Shown in pieces: positions 25,101-36,828 of a stretch of DNA of 64,000 bases. The DNA is from Apostichopus japonicus. Its lineage: Eukaryota > Echinodermata > Holothuroidea > Aspidochirotida > Stichopodidae. How positions within the stretch are numbered: the stretch's first letter is position 1; the number at the start of each line of letters is the position of its first letter. Both the position numbers and the translations under genes were made by a program. The notes under the pieces are model-generated. The model was not told the DNA's origin, did not search any database, and saw nothing but the letters and a program-made list of their open reading frames with translations. Location: positions 9,123,001 through 9,187,000 of the forward strand of contig NC_092568.1 in NCBI RefSeq assembly GCF_037975245.1. Reading direction: 5' to 3'.

Positions 25101-28100
25101 CAATCTGCCTATTTTACATTCATTGTATAACATGGATAATAACTTAGGTACGTACGTGTGTTTCAAATAATGATGTCACCTATAAATTTAGTATCAAAAG
25201 CGAAACAGGCCCATCTGGTTAACTTCTCGAGACTATTAATTGTTCATAATAATATAGAAGAAATAATGTATTGCAATAACAGCGTGTGTTATTAGACATG
25301 AAAAGTACAGACGAACCAACAATTTATGATACAAAAGAAGCACGCAAGCCGTCGTTTTTATTTTTATTTTTTAACTCTTTTATTAGCAGAATTATTGAGG
25401 TATATAATCAATTATAAAGTAGTCATTATTTCAGTGTATCATCGTTACAGACAGAGGCATACCAGATTATACGATATTAAATTCCTATATGATATTCTAG
25501 TAAGTTTAAGATCTCGTTAAGAGAACGTTAAATTCAATTAACCCGCTGCCGTGGTAATAAAACTGAGACTTCGGGGAGCTACTAAGGGAGATTAATGGGA
25601 AGAAGATAAAACTAAAAGAAGATTAAAATGTTTAATGAAAGATTAACTTGGCAATAAATCCTCATTAAAGTTACCACCTGGTACTGATATGCCGCCATCC
25701 TTACGCCTATCTACGGTAGACGAATCAATAACGGGATGGTGGTCGATCGTTAGCATCTGTAAGGAAACATTCAGTGCTAGATTCACTCCTATAGACGAGG
25801 ATCTAGAGCAGGGGCCAAAAAGAATCTTTTAATGGTAGTTATAAGTACAACCTTGCGTGTAGACCTATGAGTACAGACCTAATTTATAGTCCAAATATGC
25901 CTCAGAATTGAACAATTTCGAATCTAAAATTCGGGAGGAGGGTCCCCAGACCGAATCCCCTGCCCACATGGAAGTCTGCTAAACGGTCGACTTCCTCTAC
26001 TAAAATCCTGGATAAGACCCTGCAGAGCTCCCTATATGAAATATTCCGTAGTTTCTCCCGAATAGTCAATACACTGAGGTGTAAGCTGTACCTGTGTGAA
26101 ATCAGTAAGAAACGAATAAAATATTGTCTTGTCCTCCTAGAAAATCTCTCCACTCCCCTCCCCCTCCCCCTCCCCCTGCCCCCTCTCTCTCTCTACTCGG
26201 TCTGCAGCTGCTTCTTCCAGTGCCACAACATTGGGAACGTCCCTTTAAGTCATTAGTACGGAGAGATACCTAGGCTATAGTTAAAAAAAAAAGAGTGCTC
26301 ATTATTTCCTGATACGTTTCCAAGAAAACTTACCCAAGATAGAACCTGGGCACGAAAAGCAAAGATCCATTGAATGTAACAAAAATACCGTTTGAATAGT
26401 CATGACTAAAGGTACCCGTATGATGTAATTAGATCTAAAATATTTTATGAATAAATAGTATACAATTTATATCGTGTTAAATCTACGAAGCAAGTAAGAA
26501 GGTAAAACTGGTTAAAGTCTATATAAAATCTAGACATATACTGTATATGAATTTCTTTTAAAAAATATATAAAAAACATATATATATATTTAATCGTGAA
26601 TTCTAAAATATTTATTATCAGCTATAGGCCTATATAATTTGTTCCCAAAGCATCGTTTGATAAAAGCTTTTAAAAGCTTAAAAATGGCTTAAATATTTGG
26701 ACCTCTCCATGATAACAGCACGGTTGAGTTGTTGCTTATAAACTTAACAACTTTTCCAATTTTTGTTTTAACTTTCACTCTCTCTCCCCCTAGTTTCATG
26801 TGAAAGTCACGTGAATGTCAATAATCTGACTTTTAAAATGGTAACATTACTTTCTCGGAATACGACAACCTAATTCTGATACCAAGAAAGAGGTGTGAAG
26901 CCATCTATTTACACGCGAGAGGAATTAGTTCTGTTGAAAATTAGTTGTTGATAAAAGGATATGCTCACTTATATTTTAACAAATAATAATGAGTCACACA
27001 TCCTTCGAAACCAGAGGCAAAATATCTTTAATCCAGGTCTTTTTATATTCTTTTTCTTTTCTCTTTCTTTTTCGTTTGTTATCTCAGATTTAGTTAGTAG
27101 GTCATGAAAAACCTATAGTACATGTGAATGCCTTTAAAACCATATTTATATTAATGACAGCAATGTGGTTATATGCATGGGGAAAAGATCAACAACATAT
27201 AATGTATTACGATTGATTCGTAATTCCAGAAGACTGGTTTGTAATGGAAATCATACCGTAATGGAAGTTAACACCATTCTATAATAATGAAGTGAATTAA
27301 TGTCCTTAACAATATTCTTTATGTGTCTACTGGTGTATCCCATAGTCACACACGTACGTCATTGGCGATATACAAGGTTAATCATGTGGGTGGTCCATGT
27401 ATGTCATCCGCCAAATCCCCTGCAGCTTGTAAGTTACACATTGCAGTGCATGATGATACTTTACAGCTGTACGTAAAGTGGCACTCACCATGGTTACCTA
27501 TAGCTACACTTGTGGCCAATGGGACGGAACTGGGGTTGGGGAGGGGGAGGGACAGCATGAGTAGGTTATTGACTAGACATTTACCTCGTGATGATGCAAG
27601 CCGTTGTCTCACAGACCAAGGATAGTATACGTTGCATCATTTTGTTATGTTATAACTTGACGATTTGGTTACAAACGCGAGAAGCATTTTTTTATTAAAT
27701 TTTGATAGATATAAAGGAAGGGAAAGAGTCCCACTGTAAAGATGATCCCTGACAACAACAACAACAAAAAAACGAAAAAACCTGTTCTGTAATAGCAAAA
27801 GCTGGAGGGTTTTCATGTACAAAGATAGATTCACTCACCTTCAATTACGATTCAAAAGAAATAAATAGAAAGTTTTATTTTGAAGTATATAGTATCATTG
27901 CTAAACTTAGACGTCTTTACAAACACCCACGGTAGAGTGTCTACACTCAAAGCTACTCAAATTTTATACTAATGGATCAAAACATAATTGAAAATTAATC
28001 AAAACTAAGCCACTGTGATCCCAGATTTCGGCGCTCGCAGATAGATAATTACCGGTTAATTAAATCACTTTTCTTCCCTTCTGACAAAATTTATACCGCA

Positions 28101-29581
28101 GACGCTTTTGTAAAATTAGTATGTCTAATGTTAACTTAACTAGCCCCAGTGAACATTGAATTTACGATATTAACAACTGTTTTTGTTTTTTTGTTACTCG
28201 GTATTTCAAAACGAAACATACTCGCCAGAGACTACACGAGAACTGTGATGTGGAAAGTATCTTCAGCTCAACGTGAAAATGCTATTATCTATGTCACGTT
28301 GATGTTTTTACCTCAGCGGGAATTTAACCGAAGAATTACAATACCATTGCTATTATTACACGTTGGCTTTGATATTCGCCATGAATATTCAATATATACA
28401 TGAGCAAATTATTCATGGCGCCATAGTGAGGATAAAACGTGAATCTTTGTTCCACTAAATTATTAAGTCATTGAACTTGATATCGTGTTACATTTGGGAT
28501 AATGTTTTTACTATTCTTATTTATTTAGTTTTTTTCCTTTTCTTTTCTGAAAGTTGTTTTTGTTTTGTTTTTAAAAGTACGAAATGCAATACTGTCAGTC
28601 TTGATCAACGAAGCTAAAATATTCTGTCAAAGAATAAACTTTTTTTGTTGCCAGTTTGTTGTGGAACGTGACTGAGTTCTAAATCTCCTTGAAAATCAAC
28701 GTACTGCTTTTCTCTATGAACAATGTGATATGAAAATGAGAAAAAAATATATCAGTGCTTTATTTATTTATTCTTTTATTTAATGTATTCATTTTTCCTT
28801 GAGAAAAAGAGACTTTTTAATGTAGCAGGTGCAAGTTTTTAACTGCAGGAGAGAATAAACACAGCGCGCATAATCAAGATGAATTTAAACTAATTTACGA
28901 ATTAAAAACTTGATTAATGACAAAAGCGTTTAATGAAGAGTACATTTTGTTGCTTTCCGAATCGGAATTCAGGCTGAAGGATAGACTCGGTAAGATAGGA
29001 GCCCCTGAAGAAATATGTATCATGGTTGGAAAACTGTATTTAAATTACCGTTTGGAAGTTCCCGTCTTTCTGTTATCTGAGGTGCGAACTGTCCTAGTAT
29101 GCCTATAGTATGTATGCGTGTATGCATATGTGTTATGTATGCATTTTATGTATGTATATTTGTGTACGTGTGTGTGTCTTAAAATGAGGTGACCAAAAAA
29201 ACAAGAAGATAACAAATTTAACATTTTATCACAGCTCAAAGTATACTTGAAGGCAACAGAAAAGAAATAAAACAAAACATCAGATAAATATAATACTACG
29301 GAAAATTACGTAAAGAAAACTTGTCACTTATATATAACCGATGAATTGCTTCTTCATTCTATAATAAATGTATATATAATGTATATATATCCCAGTTGAC
29401 TGCTCAGAAGTAAAACCATCCTATCTTCTTTATTATATAATACCCCCCTCCCCCTAAAAAAAAGTAAAGGATTCTCCGTTTATTTTATGAATATGTCTTT
29501 GTTTTCAATTCCAAGATATCTTTATATTTTTTATTTATAATATATTCTTTTAATTTCACTTTTTTTTTCTTTTTTCTTCAG
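22145..29581 (+). other. GPCR intron, about 7.4 kb
   Basis: Bounded by GTAAGA at 22145 and a T-rich tract ending TTCTTCAG at 29581. It joins the two receptor exons in frame (phase 0), giving GRRR then VAKMVLVVV, the usual ICL3/TM6 junction. The intron holds C-rich runs (near 22800, 22885, 24178, 26155-26195) and AT-rich sequence. No further exon was recognised. A 63-residue frame at 28917-29108 lacks a splice acceptor and is not called. Confidence 0.85.
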
Positions 29582-30355
29582 GTAGCCAAAATGGTGCTGG
29601 TTGTAGTATTTGCATTCACAATTTGCTGGCTCCCTCACTATATGGTCAGCCTCATTGCTGGTTTTACCCAAGTCTTTGCAAGGAGTAACTTCATCTTCAT
29701 CCAAGTCTTGGTCTACACCTGCGGTTTTATCAATTCGTGCATGAACCCTATTATTTACGCTCTCATGTCGAGAGCTTTCAGGAAGGGTTTCTGGGGGATC
29801 CTGACCACCTGTTGTCCGCGGTATCGTCACCTGGTCGGAGGCAAGTCTCAGAGACGGGATCCTGGACACCAGAGTATGAGTGCAGTCTCAGAAGCCGTTA
29901 GCCACACGGTGACGACAAACCATCAAAGCCGTAGGAAGCCGTTCGTCAGGGCCGAAATGACTCAAGTTACTGGTGCTTCCTCCGACGCCGACGATGATGA
30001 TATTTGTCTGAAAAAGATTGATAATCGTCCAAATAATGAGTACGTCAATAGCGGTAACGGGAGACCCATCGACAACAGAGAGGACCACACCGAAAAACGG
30101 GAAAGATTATTAAACAAATTATTGGATGAATCGGACGATAAAAAGGGCGCCAATTATCCTGCCGATAAATCGCCTGAAATTAGAGATACTTCAGAAAACA
30201 ATAACGGAAAACGTGATTCGTTACCTGTGACGTCAACAAATGGAGAAGTGACGTCACATGAACAGGACGCAGTTGTTTCATCTCCTCCTCTTTCTCCGAC
30301 TAGTCCAACATCGACGTCACCCCCAGGATATTTCGAAACGCAACCTCTGCTTTAA
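29582..30355 (+). CDS. Class A GPCR, 3'-terminal coding exon (TM6 to C-terminus)
   Basis: Terminal coding exon of the receptor: 257 residues plus TAA. TM6 contains the class A CWLP motif (residues 15-18, in FTICWLPH). TM7 ends in NPIIY (55-59), the NPxxY activation motif, followed by an amphipathic helix 8 (SRAFRKGF) and two cysteines (77-78) that could be palmitoylated. The roughly 175-residue cytoplasmic tail is hydrophilic, with an acidic DADDDD patch and many Ser/Thr, so it offers plausible kinase and arrestin sites. Its end, SPPGYFETQPLL, has no obvious PDZ consensus. With the preceding exon, 382 residues covering ICL2 to the C-terminus are visible; the N-terminus and TM1-TM3 are not. 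The TM6 and TM7 motifs make the family secure, but not the ligand. Confidence 0.93.
   Translation, partial: VAKMVLVVVFAFTICWLPHYMVSLIAGFTQVFARSNFIFIQVLVYTCGFINSCMNPIIYALMSRAFRKGFWGILTTCCPRYRHLVGGKSQRRDPGHQSMSAVSEAVSHTVTTNHQSRRKPFVRAEMTQVTGASSDADDDDICLKKIDNRPNNEYVNSGNGRPIDNREDHTEKRERLLNKLLDESDDKKGANYPADKSPEIRDTSENNNGKRDSLPVTSTNGEVTSHEQDAVVSSPPLSPTSPTSTSPPGYFETQPLL
30228..30256 (+). promoter_or_regulatory. Two CRE-like palindromes inside the coding exon
   Basis: The full cAMP-response-element palindrome TGACGTCA occurs at 30228-30235 and 30249-30256, 21 bp apart, within codons for Val-Thr-Ser. The match is exact. Whether it binds CREB/ATF is unknown and it may be coincidental. Confidence 0.3.
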
Positions 30356-31340
30356 AAAATCAGTCTCTCTCCATGGAGCTATTACCGAAGCTCCATGGTC
30401 TCTCTCACAACACGAGACTCAGCCTTGAGTCCGTATACTCGTGTTTCTAGCATGGTGGTTGGTTGTCTGTTCTCGTATTGGTATGTAGGCTCGTGTAATT
30501 GTATTCAGGCAATTTAGAAATCTAGTATAAAGATCGTACCAGCACGAGAGTCAAAATACTTGTACTCATGCTTAGTGTCTCAGTGTATACTCATACACGT
30601 CCTCAAACCAAAGGGAATTCTATTCGTTCTCGGCGGACTCCATGCTGCTGTACTCGTAGGACAAGCCTGCCTTCTAAAAGTATTTCAAAACGGAACAAAC
30701 ATCAAAAAGAATATGTGTCAACGAAAGAGTTGACTTTGTGAGAATGTATATATATATATATATATATACATTATGCCAATGAGGAGTTGCAAGAACCCAT
30801 CTGGCCGATACGACACGATCACTGTGTATATACGAAAGCTTCGGAACCAAAAATAGCTGTCGATTCGACTGTAGGAACGGACAGCACTGAAGACAACCGT
30901 ATACTTAGTCAAACCAAAGTGACTATGTTGTAAGATATATCTACGTGAAATTTTTATTCTGAACATCTAGTAGCCTTATGCGATGTTTAAAGGTGGTGGG
31001 AAGATTAATTTTGAACAGATATATATATATATATATATAATAAAGGGTGTAGTAAGTTGTGTTACTTTAAAATACAAGACCACACCACATTATTCACATG
31101 TACCATAGATTCTTGTTAGGCCTATGTGAATTATTCCCGCCCATACACGTGTTTTTTTATGTTGTTTTTTGAGACTATGTATCAATCGAAAACTTGTCAA
31201 CTTACATACAGATTTATCTCAATGAGTTGAAGTATATATACTGGCTGCAAAACTGTAATTAAAATGTTGGCTTTGACAGATCTTCTCCGTTACTCCATGT
31301 TACCGCTGGTAAGATTTTCTTCTTATAGAATGAATAAATC
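30356..31340 (+). other. Probable 3' UTR of the GPCR gene
   Basis: Sequence after the stop codon. It starts with a strong hairpin (30371-30398) and contains candidate polyadenylation signals AATAAA at 31039-31044 (right after a TA microsatellite at 31020-31038) and at 31333-31338. A second TA microsatellite is at 30746-30768. The true 3' end cannot be fixed from sequence alone. Confidence 0.5.
30371..30398 (+). promoter_or_regulatory. Perfect 10-bp stem-loop just after the GPCR stop codon
   Basis: CCATGGAGCT pairs perfectly with AGCTCCATGG around an 8-base loop, 15 bases downstream of the stop. A second nested hairpin follows (CACGAG 30411-30416 with CTCGTG 30438-30443, enclosing ACTCA/TGAGT). 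These could be mRNA stability or localisation structures, which is inference. Confidence 0.45.
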
Positions 31341-32584
31341 ATTTTCGAGCACTGATTGGTTTTTTTGTTTTTACAATATATAAACGGCTATTTATATACT
31401 AAGGTGAAAGAGGGCACTCTTTTGTCATATATATATTGATAAATGGTGTGAATAAGACATTATTTTGTTTGAAAAACAAAACATAAAACTCGACAGAAAC
31501 ACGAGTGTGATAACATAAGTCGGATAACGTAGTAGGCCTATATATAATTGTATGCAAGTAAACAAGCGTTCAATAGTGAAGATATTTTATGTCAACGTTT
31601 GCTCCAACACTATACGCTTTTGTGTATTGAAAAAAGAAAATACAAAAGAAAAAGGCTCATATTTTGCTATATCAGTAATCTTCCTAAACCCGTACATCTT
31701 ATTTGGCATTTTCAGACATATTTTACAAAGTTACTATTTAAAGTTTACTAACATGTCACGGCTGTTACCATGGGAACGCGACTATAGCTCTTCTTTTGTT
31801 ATAGTCTTGCAGATTTATGTTATTGGTTGATTCGTTTTGCTTTGTACATGTCAATTTTAATGATTAGAAAACAGATTTTTAAATTGACCTTTAATTAATG
31901 AAGTATTGTTTAAATAAGATCAACACTTTGTATATACAATTATCGCTTTGAAAGAAAGTAAAATAAGAAGAAAAAAGTAAATAAAAACTTGTAGATAAAA
32001 GATAAAATCATATTTTGGAAATGTCAACATTAGGGAAGTTTAGAAAACAATGGAGCTATCTGTGTCGATTACCTCGTAATTATTTTCTTTGTTTTTATGT
32101 TAAATACTTTTGTCGCTTTTTTGTCTTTTTATTTTAACATATGAGGTGTATTTTGTATTTTGGAATTTTCGGTGCTAAGTAGCACGATATATATATATGT
32201 ATATGAAAGGTATAGCGCGTACAGTTGCAAATCTCATTCTAAAATAGCCACCAGTCACATTGAGGTATGATGTCATGATTCAACCAGCCCGTTGCTAGGT
32301 GACTTAATATGAATTGAAATATATGTATTGAAACTGTATGACAGTAGATAACCTAAAAGCAAAAAAAAAATGGAGGGAAACCTCTTTTATAATGCTGAGC
32401 ACCGTACGTTTTGTATAAGACTCCAGTAATCTGTGTGATCAGATAACGAATACATCAGTATATATGGGGAAAGGAAAGGAACCATTCTGATATTACGCAC
32501 TAATGAACGGTGCCGTATTCATTGAAAAAGATTATATATTGTCATCGAAGGAGCAGATTGCAACGTGGGAGCCACCATATATAT
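31341..32584. other. Non-coding, no gene seen
   Basis: AT-rich intergenic sequence with no recognised exon or repeat family. Confidence 0.6.
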
Positions 32585-32950
32585 CAAGGGCGTAAGAACC
32601 GGGGGGCTAGGGGCGCCAGCCCCCCAGTGAAAGATATGGAGGGGCGGAAGTATCATTCCGCCCCCCCCCCCGCTTCGCAAGTCAGAAAACCCCTTTTTCA
32701 TTTCCAAATGAGAAAAAAATCTCATTTAGAGCACCAAATTGCATCTAAGGCCAAGGTGAAAATGCAAAATTATTTACAAAATGGAGTGGGTGTTGGAGTG
32801 TGCTATATTGCACCAAATTGCATCTGAGGCCACCTGGAAATGCAAAAAATTTCCAAAGCCGGGAGGGGGACACCCCCTCCCCTTAGACCCCTCCCCCAGG
32901 CCGGCCATCAGTCTTCAGCCCCCACTCAAAAGTACCTTCCTACGCCACTG
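32585..32950 (+). mobile_element. hAT-like MITE, family 1 copy B
   Basis: This 366-bp near copy of 9237-9587 begins CAAGGGCGTAAGAACC and ends TTCCTACGCCACTG. The flanks ATATATAT (32577-32584) and ATATATAC (32951-32958) fit an 8-bp target duplication with one mismatch. Relative to copy A it has an additional GGGAGGGGGACACCCCC-type stretch near the right end. Confidence 0.88.
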
Positions 32951-33973
32951 ATATATACGTTTGTGGAGAATTCTTACTTTTTGAATTTCTTGCTAACATT
33001 TCATTTTCATAAACCAGTATATCATCTCCCCTTTATAATCGTCAGATTTACATTGTTTGTTGCACCACTGGTCATGTGCAGGGCACAGCTTCAACGCCAT
33101 CTACTTAGGGCGCTAGAGTACGGGGGTGGGGTGGGAAGGGGTCGGGCTTGAGATGCCCGATGAGGGTATGAATAAGGCAGTTTTATTTGTACTGCTACTT
33201 CCATGGTATTTATACCACATGGTGATCATTGGTTGTAGGGTAAGTACTCCGTCATCCATGAGCTGAAATCACATCGCAAAACTTGATAGAGATCCCGGCA
33301 GTGGACAGTATAAATGCAATCGGGCTGGTGTGACGTCATAAATTTATGACATTATATTGAATATTCATGAGATCCATAAGCTTTGTTTAGATGAGAGAGC
33401 GTCTGCTTTACTGTTGCCACACAAAATACAACAACAACGAATCAAAGAAGAATATTAAATTATGTATAATTCTATATAAGAAACTAAGTTACAAGTAAAT
33501 TTTATAACAATCGCGGGGAACTACATTTCAAAGAAACTGTAATGATGGCGTCATTTGAAATTCTGTTTCAATGTTTAATGAAAGTTTTTGATGATGAATA
33601 TGTTTGCAAAGGAACTTCCGTTGTAGTGGATTTAAAAATGATACGTTTCTGTTGAGAAATTTAAAATTTAAACATTGTACTGTAATAAAGCATGGTTATC
33701 TTTGGCGAAAATATCTTCAATTCCTTCTTGAATTTTAATTCCAACTTCTTTTCGTATACCTTCAAACTGGGCCTGGCAGAAGAAACTAAATTAACGTGCA
33801 TCAATCTCTAAGGTTCTGTCGATGATAAATTGTGTACCATCTGGTCAGACGTTACTAAAGGCAAGTATACACGCTCAGGGAGCTGTATAGAGGCGAAAGT
33901 TTCCTATCGGTGGGTCAGGCCAGTCAACCTCGGAAGAAATAAATCTGCGACGAACACATGGATTTCTTAAGAG
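32951..33973. other. Non-coding, no gene seen
   Basis: No exon or repeat was recognised here. Confidence 0.6.
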
Positions 33974-34292
33974 CAGGGTTTTCCTAACCCCCCCTCCCGC
34001 CCCACGAATTCCCTGTGGATGTCAGAGTTGTCCACGACCCCCCCCCCCAACTTTTCGAGACACGATCTGAGTCATTATTATACTAAAATACGCATAACAG
34101 TGCTTCGTAAAGTTCATAGTGTTATATTGTAGAGTGTGTCGATAGGTACGACTTTTGTACATTACTTAATTATATGATATATCAGATTTTAGTTCAACAA
34201 GAAGTACTCTAGTTTTGACTTTCAGAAACGTCTCACGAACCCCCTGGGATGGACTCACGCACCCCCTGTGCACCCCAGTTAGGGAACCCCTG
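33974..34292. mobile_element. hAT-like MITE, CAGGGTTTTCCTAACC family
   Basis: This 319-bp element has a left end CAGGGTTTTCCTAACCCC and a right end whose complement is CAGGGGTTCCCTAACTGGGG. The flanks CTTAAGAG (33966-33973) and TTGAAGAG (34293-34300) agree at 6 of 8 positions, fitting an old 8-bp duplication. C-rich subterminal tracts are present on both sides. It has no coding capacity. Confidence 0.75.
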
Positions 34293-34798
34293 TTGAAGAG
34301 TGAGAGTACGACGGCAGGCAAAATAATTTTGATAGATAACCGAAAATTGGCAACTACTGAAATATAGTGTTGTGTACCCATGAAAGTATGACCTCCATGG
34401 TATAACCAAACATCGATACAAAGTTAGGGTTGACCGCTCGCGGTTTTTCCAAATATGTAACTCGTTTTGAGCCAAATTATGCTCCAATTTCTCCGGATTT
34501 TAGTGGTAACAAAAAAAAAAAATGAAATAGGGATTCATACAGAAATGACTATACTTTCTTGAATTTCTTTCTTGAATTCATATAAAACGAATAATGTATT
34601 CAAGAATTGCATCATTGCAACACAACTATGTAGACATATAACATATACTGACAAATAAAAGCTATTGCTCAGTATTTCATTTGTAAATAAAGAAACTGTT
34701 TGCTGAAGTGAAGCTTGGACAAATGTCAAATGTGTTATTTGGATTGAACGAAGGTGGATGCTGGATGCAACTTAGGGGCGAAAATCGAGAACTAGAGA
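34293..34798. other. Non-coding, no gene seen
   Basis: AT-rich sequence, no recognised feature. Confidence 0.55.
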
Positions 34799-35102
34799 TA
34801 TACCACCCCTACTCCACCCCAACCCAACCCCCTCCTACCCATCCCTCCAAAGAAAAAATAAAGTTCTAATCGTTGGTGAACTTTCATACAACCAATCCCC
34901 CAACTTTCACCCAGGCTCCTCTCCTCCCCCCCCCCTAGGTGTGCAATGTGATATACCACCCCTAATCCACCCCAACCCAAGCCCCTCCGACCCATCCCTC
35001 CAAAAGAAAAAGTAAAGTTCTAATCGTTTGTGAACTTCCATACAACCAATCCCCCAAATTTCTCCCAGGCTCCTCTCCTCTCCACCCCCCCCCCACTGTG
35101 CA
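34799..35102 (+). repeat. Two-copy 152-bp tandem repeat, C-rich
   Basis: A unit starting ATATACCACCCCT and containing AAAGTTCTAATCGTT and CATACAACCAATCCCCCAA occurs at 34799-34950 and again at 34951-35102 with a few substitutions. Long C runs end each unit. Glycine/arginine-rich minus-strand frames are by-products. Confidence 0.88.
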
Positions 35103-35154
35103 GTGTGTAAATCTTTCACAGTTGTTTCATCATATATTAGTGTGTGTAAATACG

Positions 35155-35207
35155 GTTACATCTTTATGTTCCGACGTCTCTATGTTCCGACGTCTCTATG
35201 TTCCGAC
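35155..35207. repeat. Left inverted minisatellite terminus (GACGTCTCTATGTTCC)n
   Basis: About three copies of a 16-bp unit GACGTCTCTATGTTCC, preceded by ACGGTTACATCTTTATG. The same sequence occurs inverted at 37634-37686 and 38359-38413. It appears to be the left end of a larger foldback-type element. Confidence 0.8.
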
Positions 35208-35250
35208 AAAAAGAAATAATTCGGGACATTTTTTTTTATTAAAAAAATCG

Positions 35251-35700
35251 TTTGTACCAAGAAAACAAGTTTTCAGACCCAAATATTTTTGTGACCCCCA
35301 GGCTTCCCTCCCCCACTTCCTTAATTTGTTTTCAAATTCCCCCGACTGAGCCCCGAGGTTGAGCGGGCCATGGCTATTGCCCCCCCCCTTTGCGCAGGCC
35401 ACTGCCCCCCCCCCAATGGTAGGCCTACAACATATTTTGGTCTAAATCTAAACACATTTTATTCGTATATTGATTTGGCCCAAAACGATTTTGTTCCCAA
35501 AAAATTTGTGTACAAACAAATTTAGGGTCACAAGCAATTTTCGGTCTCAAGCACTGTTTGGGTCATAACAAACTTTGGGTCACATTTTTTTTTGGAAACA
35601 AATTTTGGTCTAAAAAAATTTGGTCCGAAAAAATTTTGGTCCGAAAAAATTTTGGTCACAAAAATATTGGTGTCGCAAAACTACTTTTCTTGGTACAAAA
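35251..35700. repeat. Foldback with internal TTTTGGTC degenerate repeats
   Basis: 35251-35295 and 35654-35700 are inverted copies sharing TTTGTACCAAGAAAA and AATATTTTTGTGACC. Between them, about 35440-35650 holds many degenerate AAATTTTGGTC(C/A)-type motifs. The block lies immediately inside the left minisatellite terminus and probably belongs to the same element. Confidence 0.7.
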
Positions 35701-36121
35701 AATACTTTACAACATAGAAATAAAAAAAAGTCCAAAAATATATTGGCAAATATGAAAGATTGTAACAGTGAGAGAGAGAGAGAGTAGTTAAAGACAAAGT
35801 ATATTCATTGATTTTTGTTGATCATAAGGGTAAAGGGGTCGTCTCCTCCCGTCGCTGCTAAGGTTGGGGGAGAGAATAAGATTCTTTCCCACACCAAAAA
35901 TTGATCGTCGTTTAATTTGAGATGATACGCCAAAATTTTGATCCTTTATATTTCCACTTTTTATAAAATAAAATAAAAATGTGTCATTCATGGAAATCTT
36001 CGAAATAAGCGGAAGAAATTTTGAGATGAAATATCGGTACAGAAAGTCGAAATTTCGAAAAACAGATGTCGCGATTTTGAGACTATAGTCGAAACATGAA
36101 AGAAAAAGTAGAGATTCGAAA

Positions 36122-36526
36122 TCAATTTGTTGTAATTTCCAATGTTCTTATTTGAGGCACCGTTGCATCTACAAATCTAAGATTATCATGGATAAAACTA
36201 CAAACCTCACCGGTTTCCCCATCTTCGACCTCCATCTTTTGATAGCTTCGCACGCCACTGGTGACTGTTAGTGAAATGTGAATTTTAACAGGCCATAACT
36301 TTGAATACTGTGATAGCTTTTGGCTCGCATTTGCAACATATTCGACAATATCAGTGAGTGTAACCTCTGCTAAACTTGCACCACATGTTTCATGCGCACC
36401 CCAAACGAACAAAATGGCGGGAAATCGTACAGTCGACAGATAATGCGTAAGAAATAGCTTTAATTTATTTCTCCGGTTTTGTGTGAGTTTGTCATTTTTT
36501 GTATCTAACATGAAGGGCTTTATCAC
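36122..36526 (-). CDS. Unidentified 134-residue frame inside the foldback element
   Basis: An open frame on the - strand with non-repetitive, protein-like composition and no domain I recognise. Its C-terminal part (RSYQK ... VDATVPQIRTLEI) is matched by a + strand frame at 36625-36828 (RSYHK ... VDVTANQIATYKFSI). This suggests two diverged, inverted copies of one coding segment. That is the only support for coding; no promoter, splice sites or family match are visible. It may be a decayed element-encoded protein or a chance frame. Confidence 0.3.
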   Translation of the reverse strand: MIKPFMLDTKNDKLTQNRRNKLKLFLTHYLSTVRFPAILFVWGAHETCGASLAEVTLTDIVEYVANASQKLSQYSKLWPVKIHISLTVTSGVRSYQKMEVEDGETGEVCSFIHDNLRFVDATVPQIRTLEITTN

Positions 36527-36624
36527 AAGTGAAGTTTAGATAAAGTAAAGCTGAAGGGGCCGCAACTCTCACTTTAAATCCTTTGCTACGCCACTGTAGA
36601 TGAGGGAGCTGATACAAGGTTTTC

Positions 36625-36828
36625 TTGAACTTTTTACTAGGTGAAGTCAAACGCAAAGTAGAGCACCAAAGGCGGTGGCCACGAAGCTATCATAAACCGG
36701 TGAGGGAGGAACGTGGACAATTTGGGTCATTTTCACAAAAAGAAGTTTACATTGTTGATGTAACGGCAAACCAGATTGCGACATACAAATTTTCAATATT
36801 TTATCACAGAGTATCGACCTTGTGCTAA
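36625..36828 (+). pseudogene. Inverted partial homologue of the frame at 36122-36526
   Basis: A 67-residue + strand frame whose middle and end align by eye with the C-terminus of the - strand frame at 36122-36526. Shared features are RSY(H/Q)K, a following acidic/glycine stretch, SF, then VD-T--QI-T. Function is unknown. It could be a second, degraded copy generated by the inverted-repeat structure of the surrounding element. Confidence 0.25.

Noticed and set aside
27323-27625. 100-residue frame in the GPCR intron, with an antisense counterpart
   Set aside because: No domain, splice sites or codon character distinguish it from chance.
28917-29108. 63-residue protein-like frame (EEYILLLSESEFRLKDRLG) as an alternative GPCR exon
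   Set aside because: Stops lie immediately upstream, no polypyrimidine/AG acceptor precedes it, and the flanking exons join in frame without it.
29531-29869. 112-residue minus-strand frame
   Set aside because: Antisense shadow of the GPCR TM6-TM7 exon.
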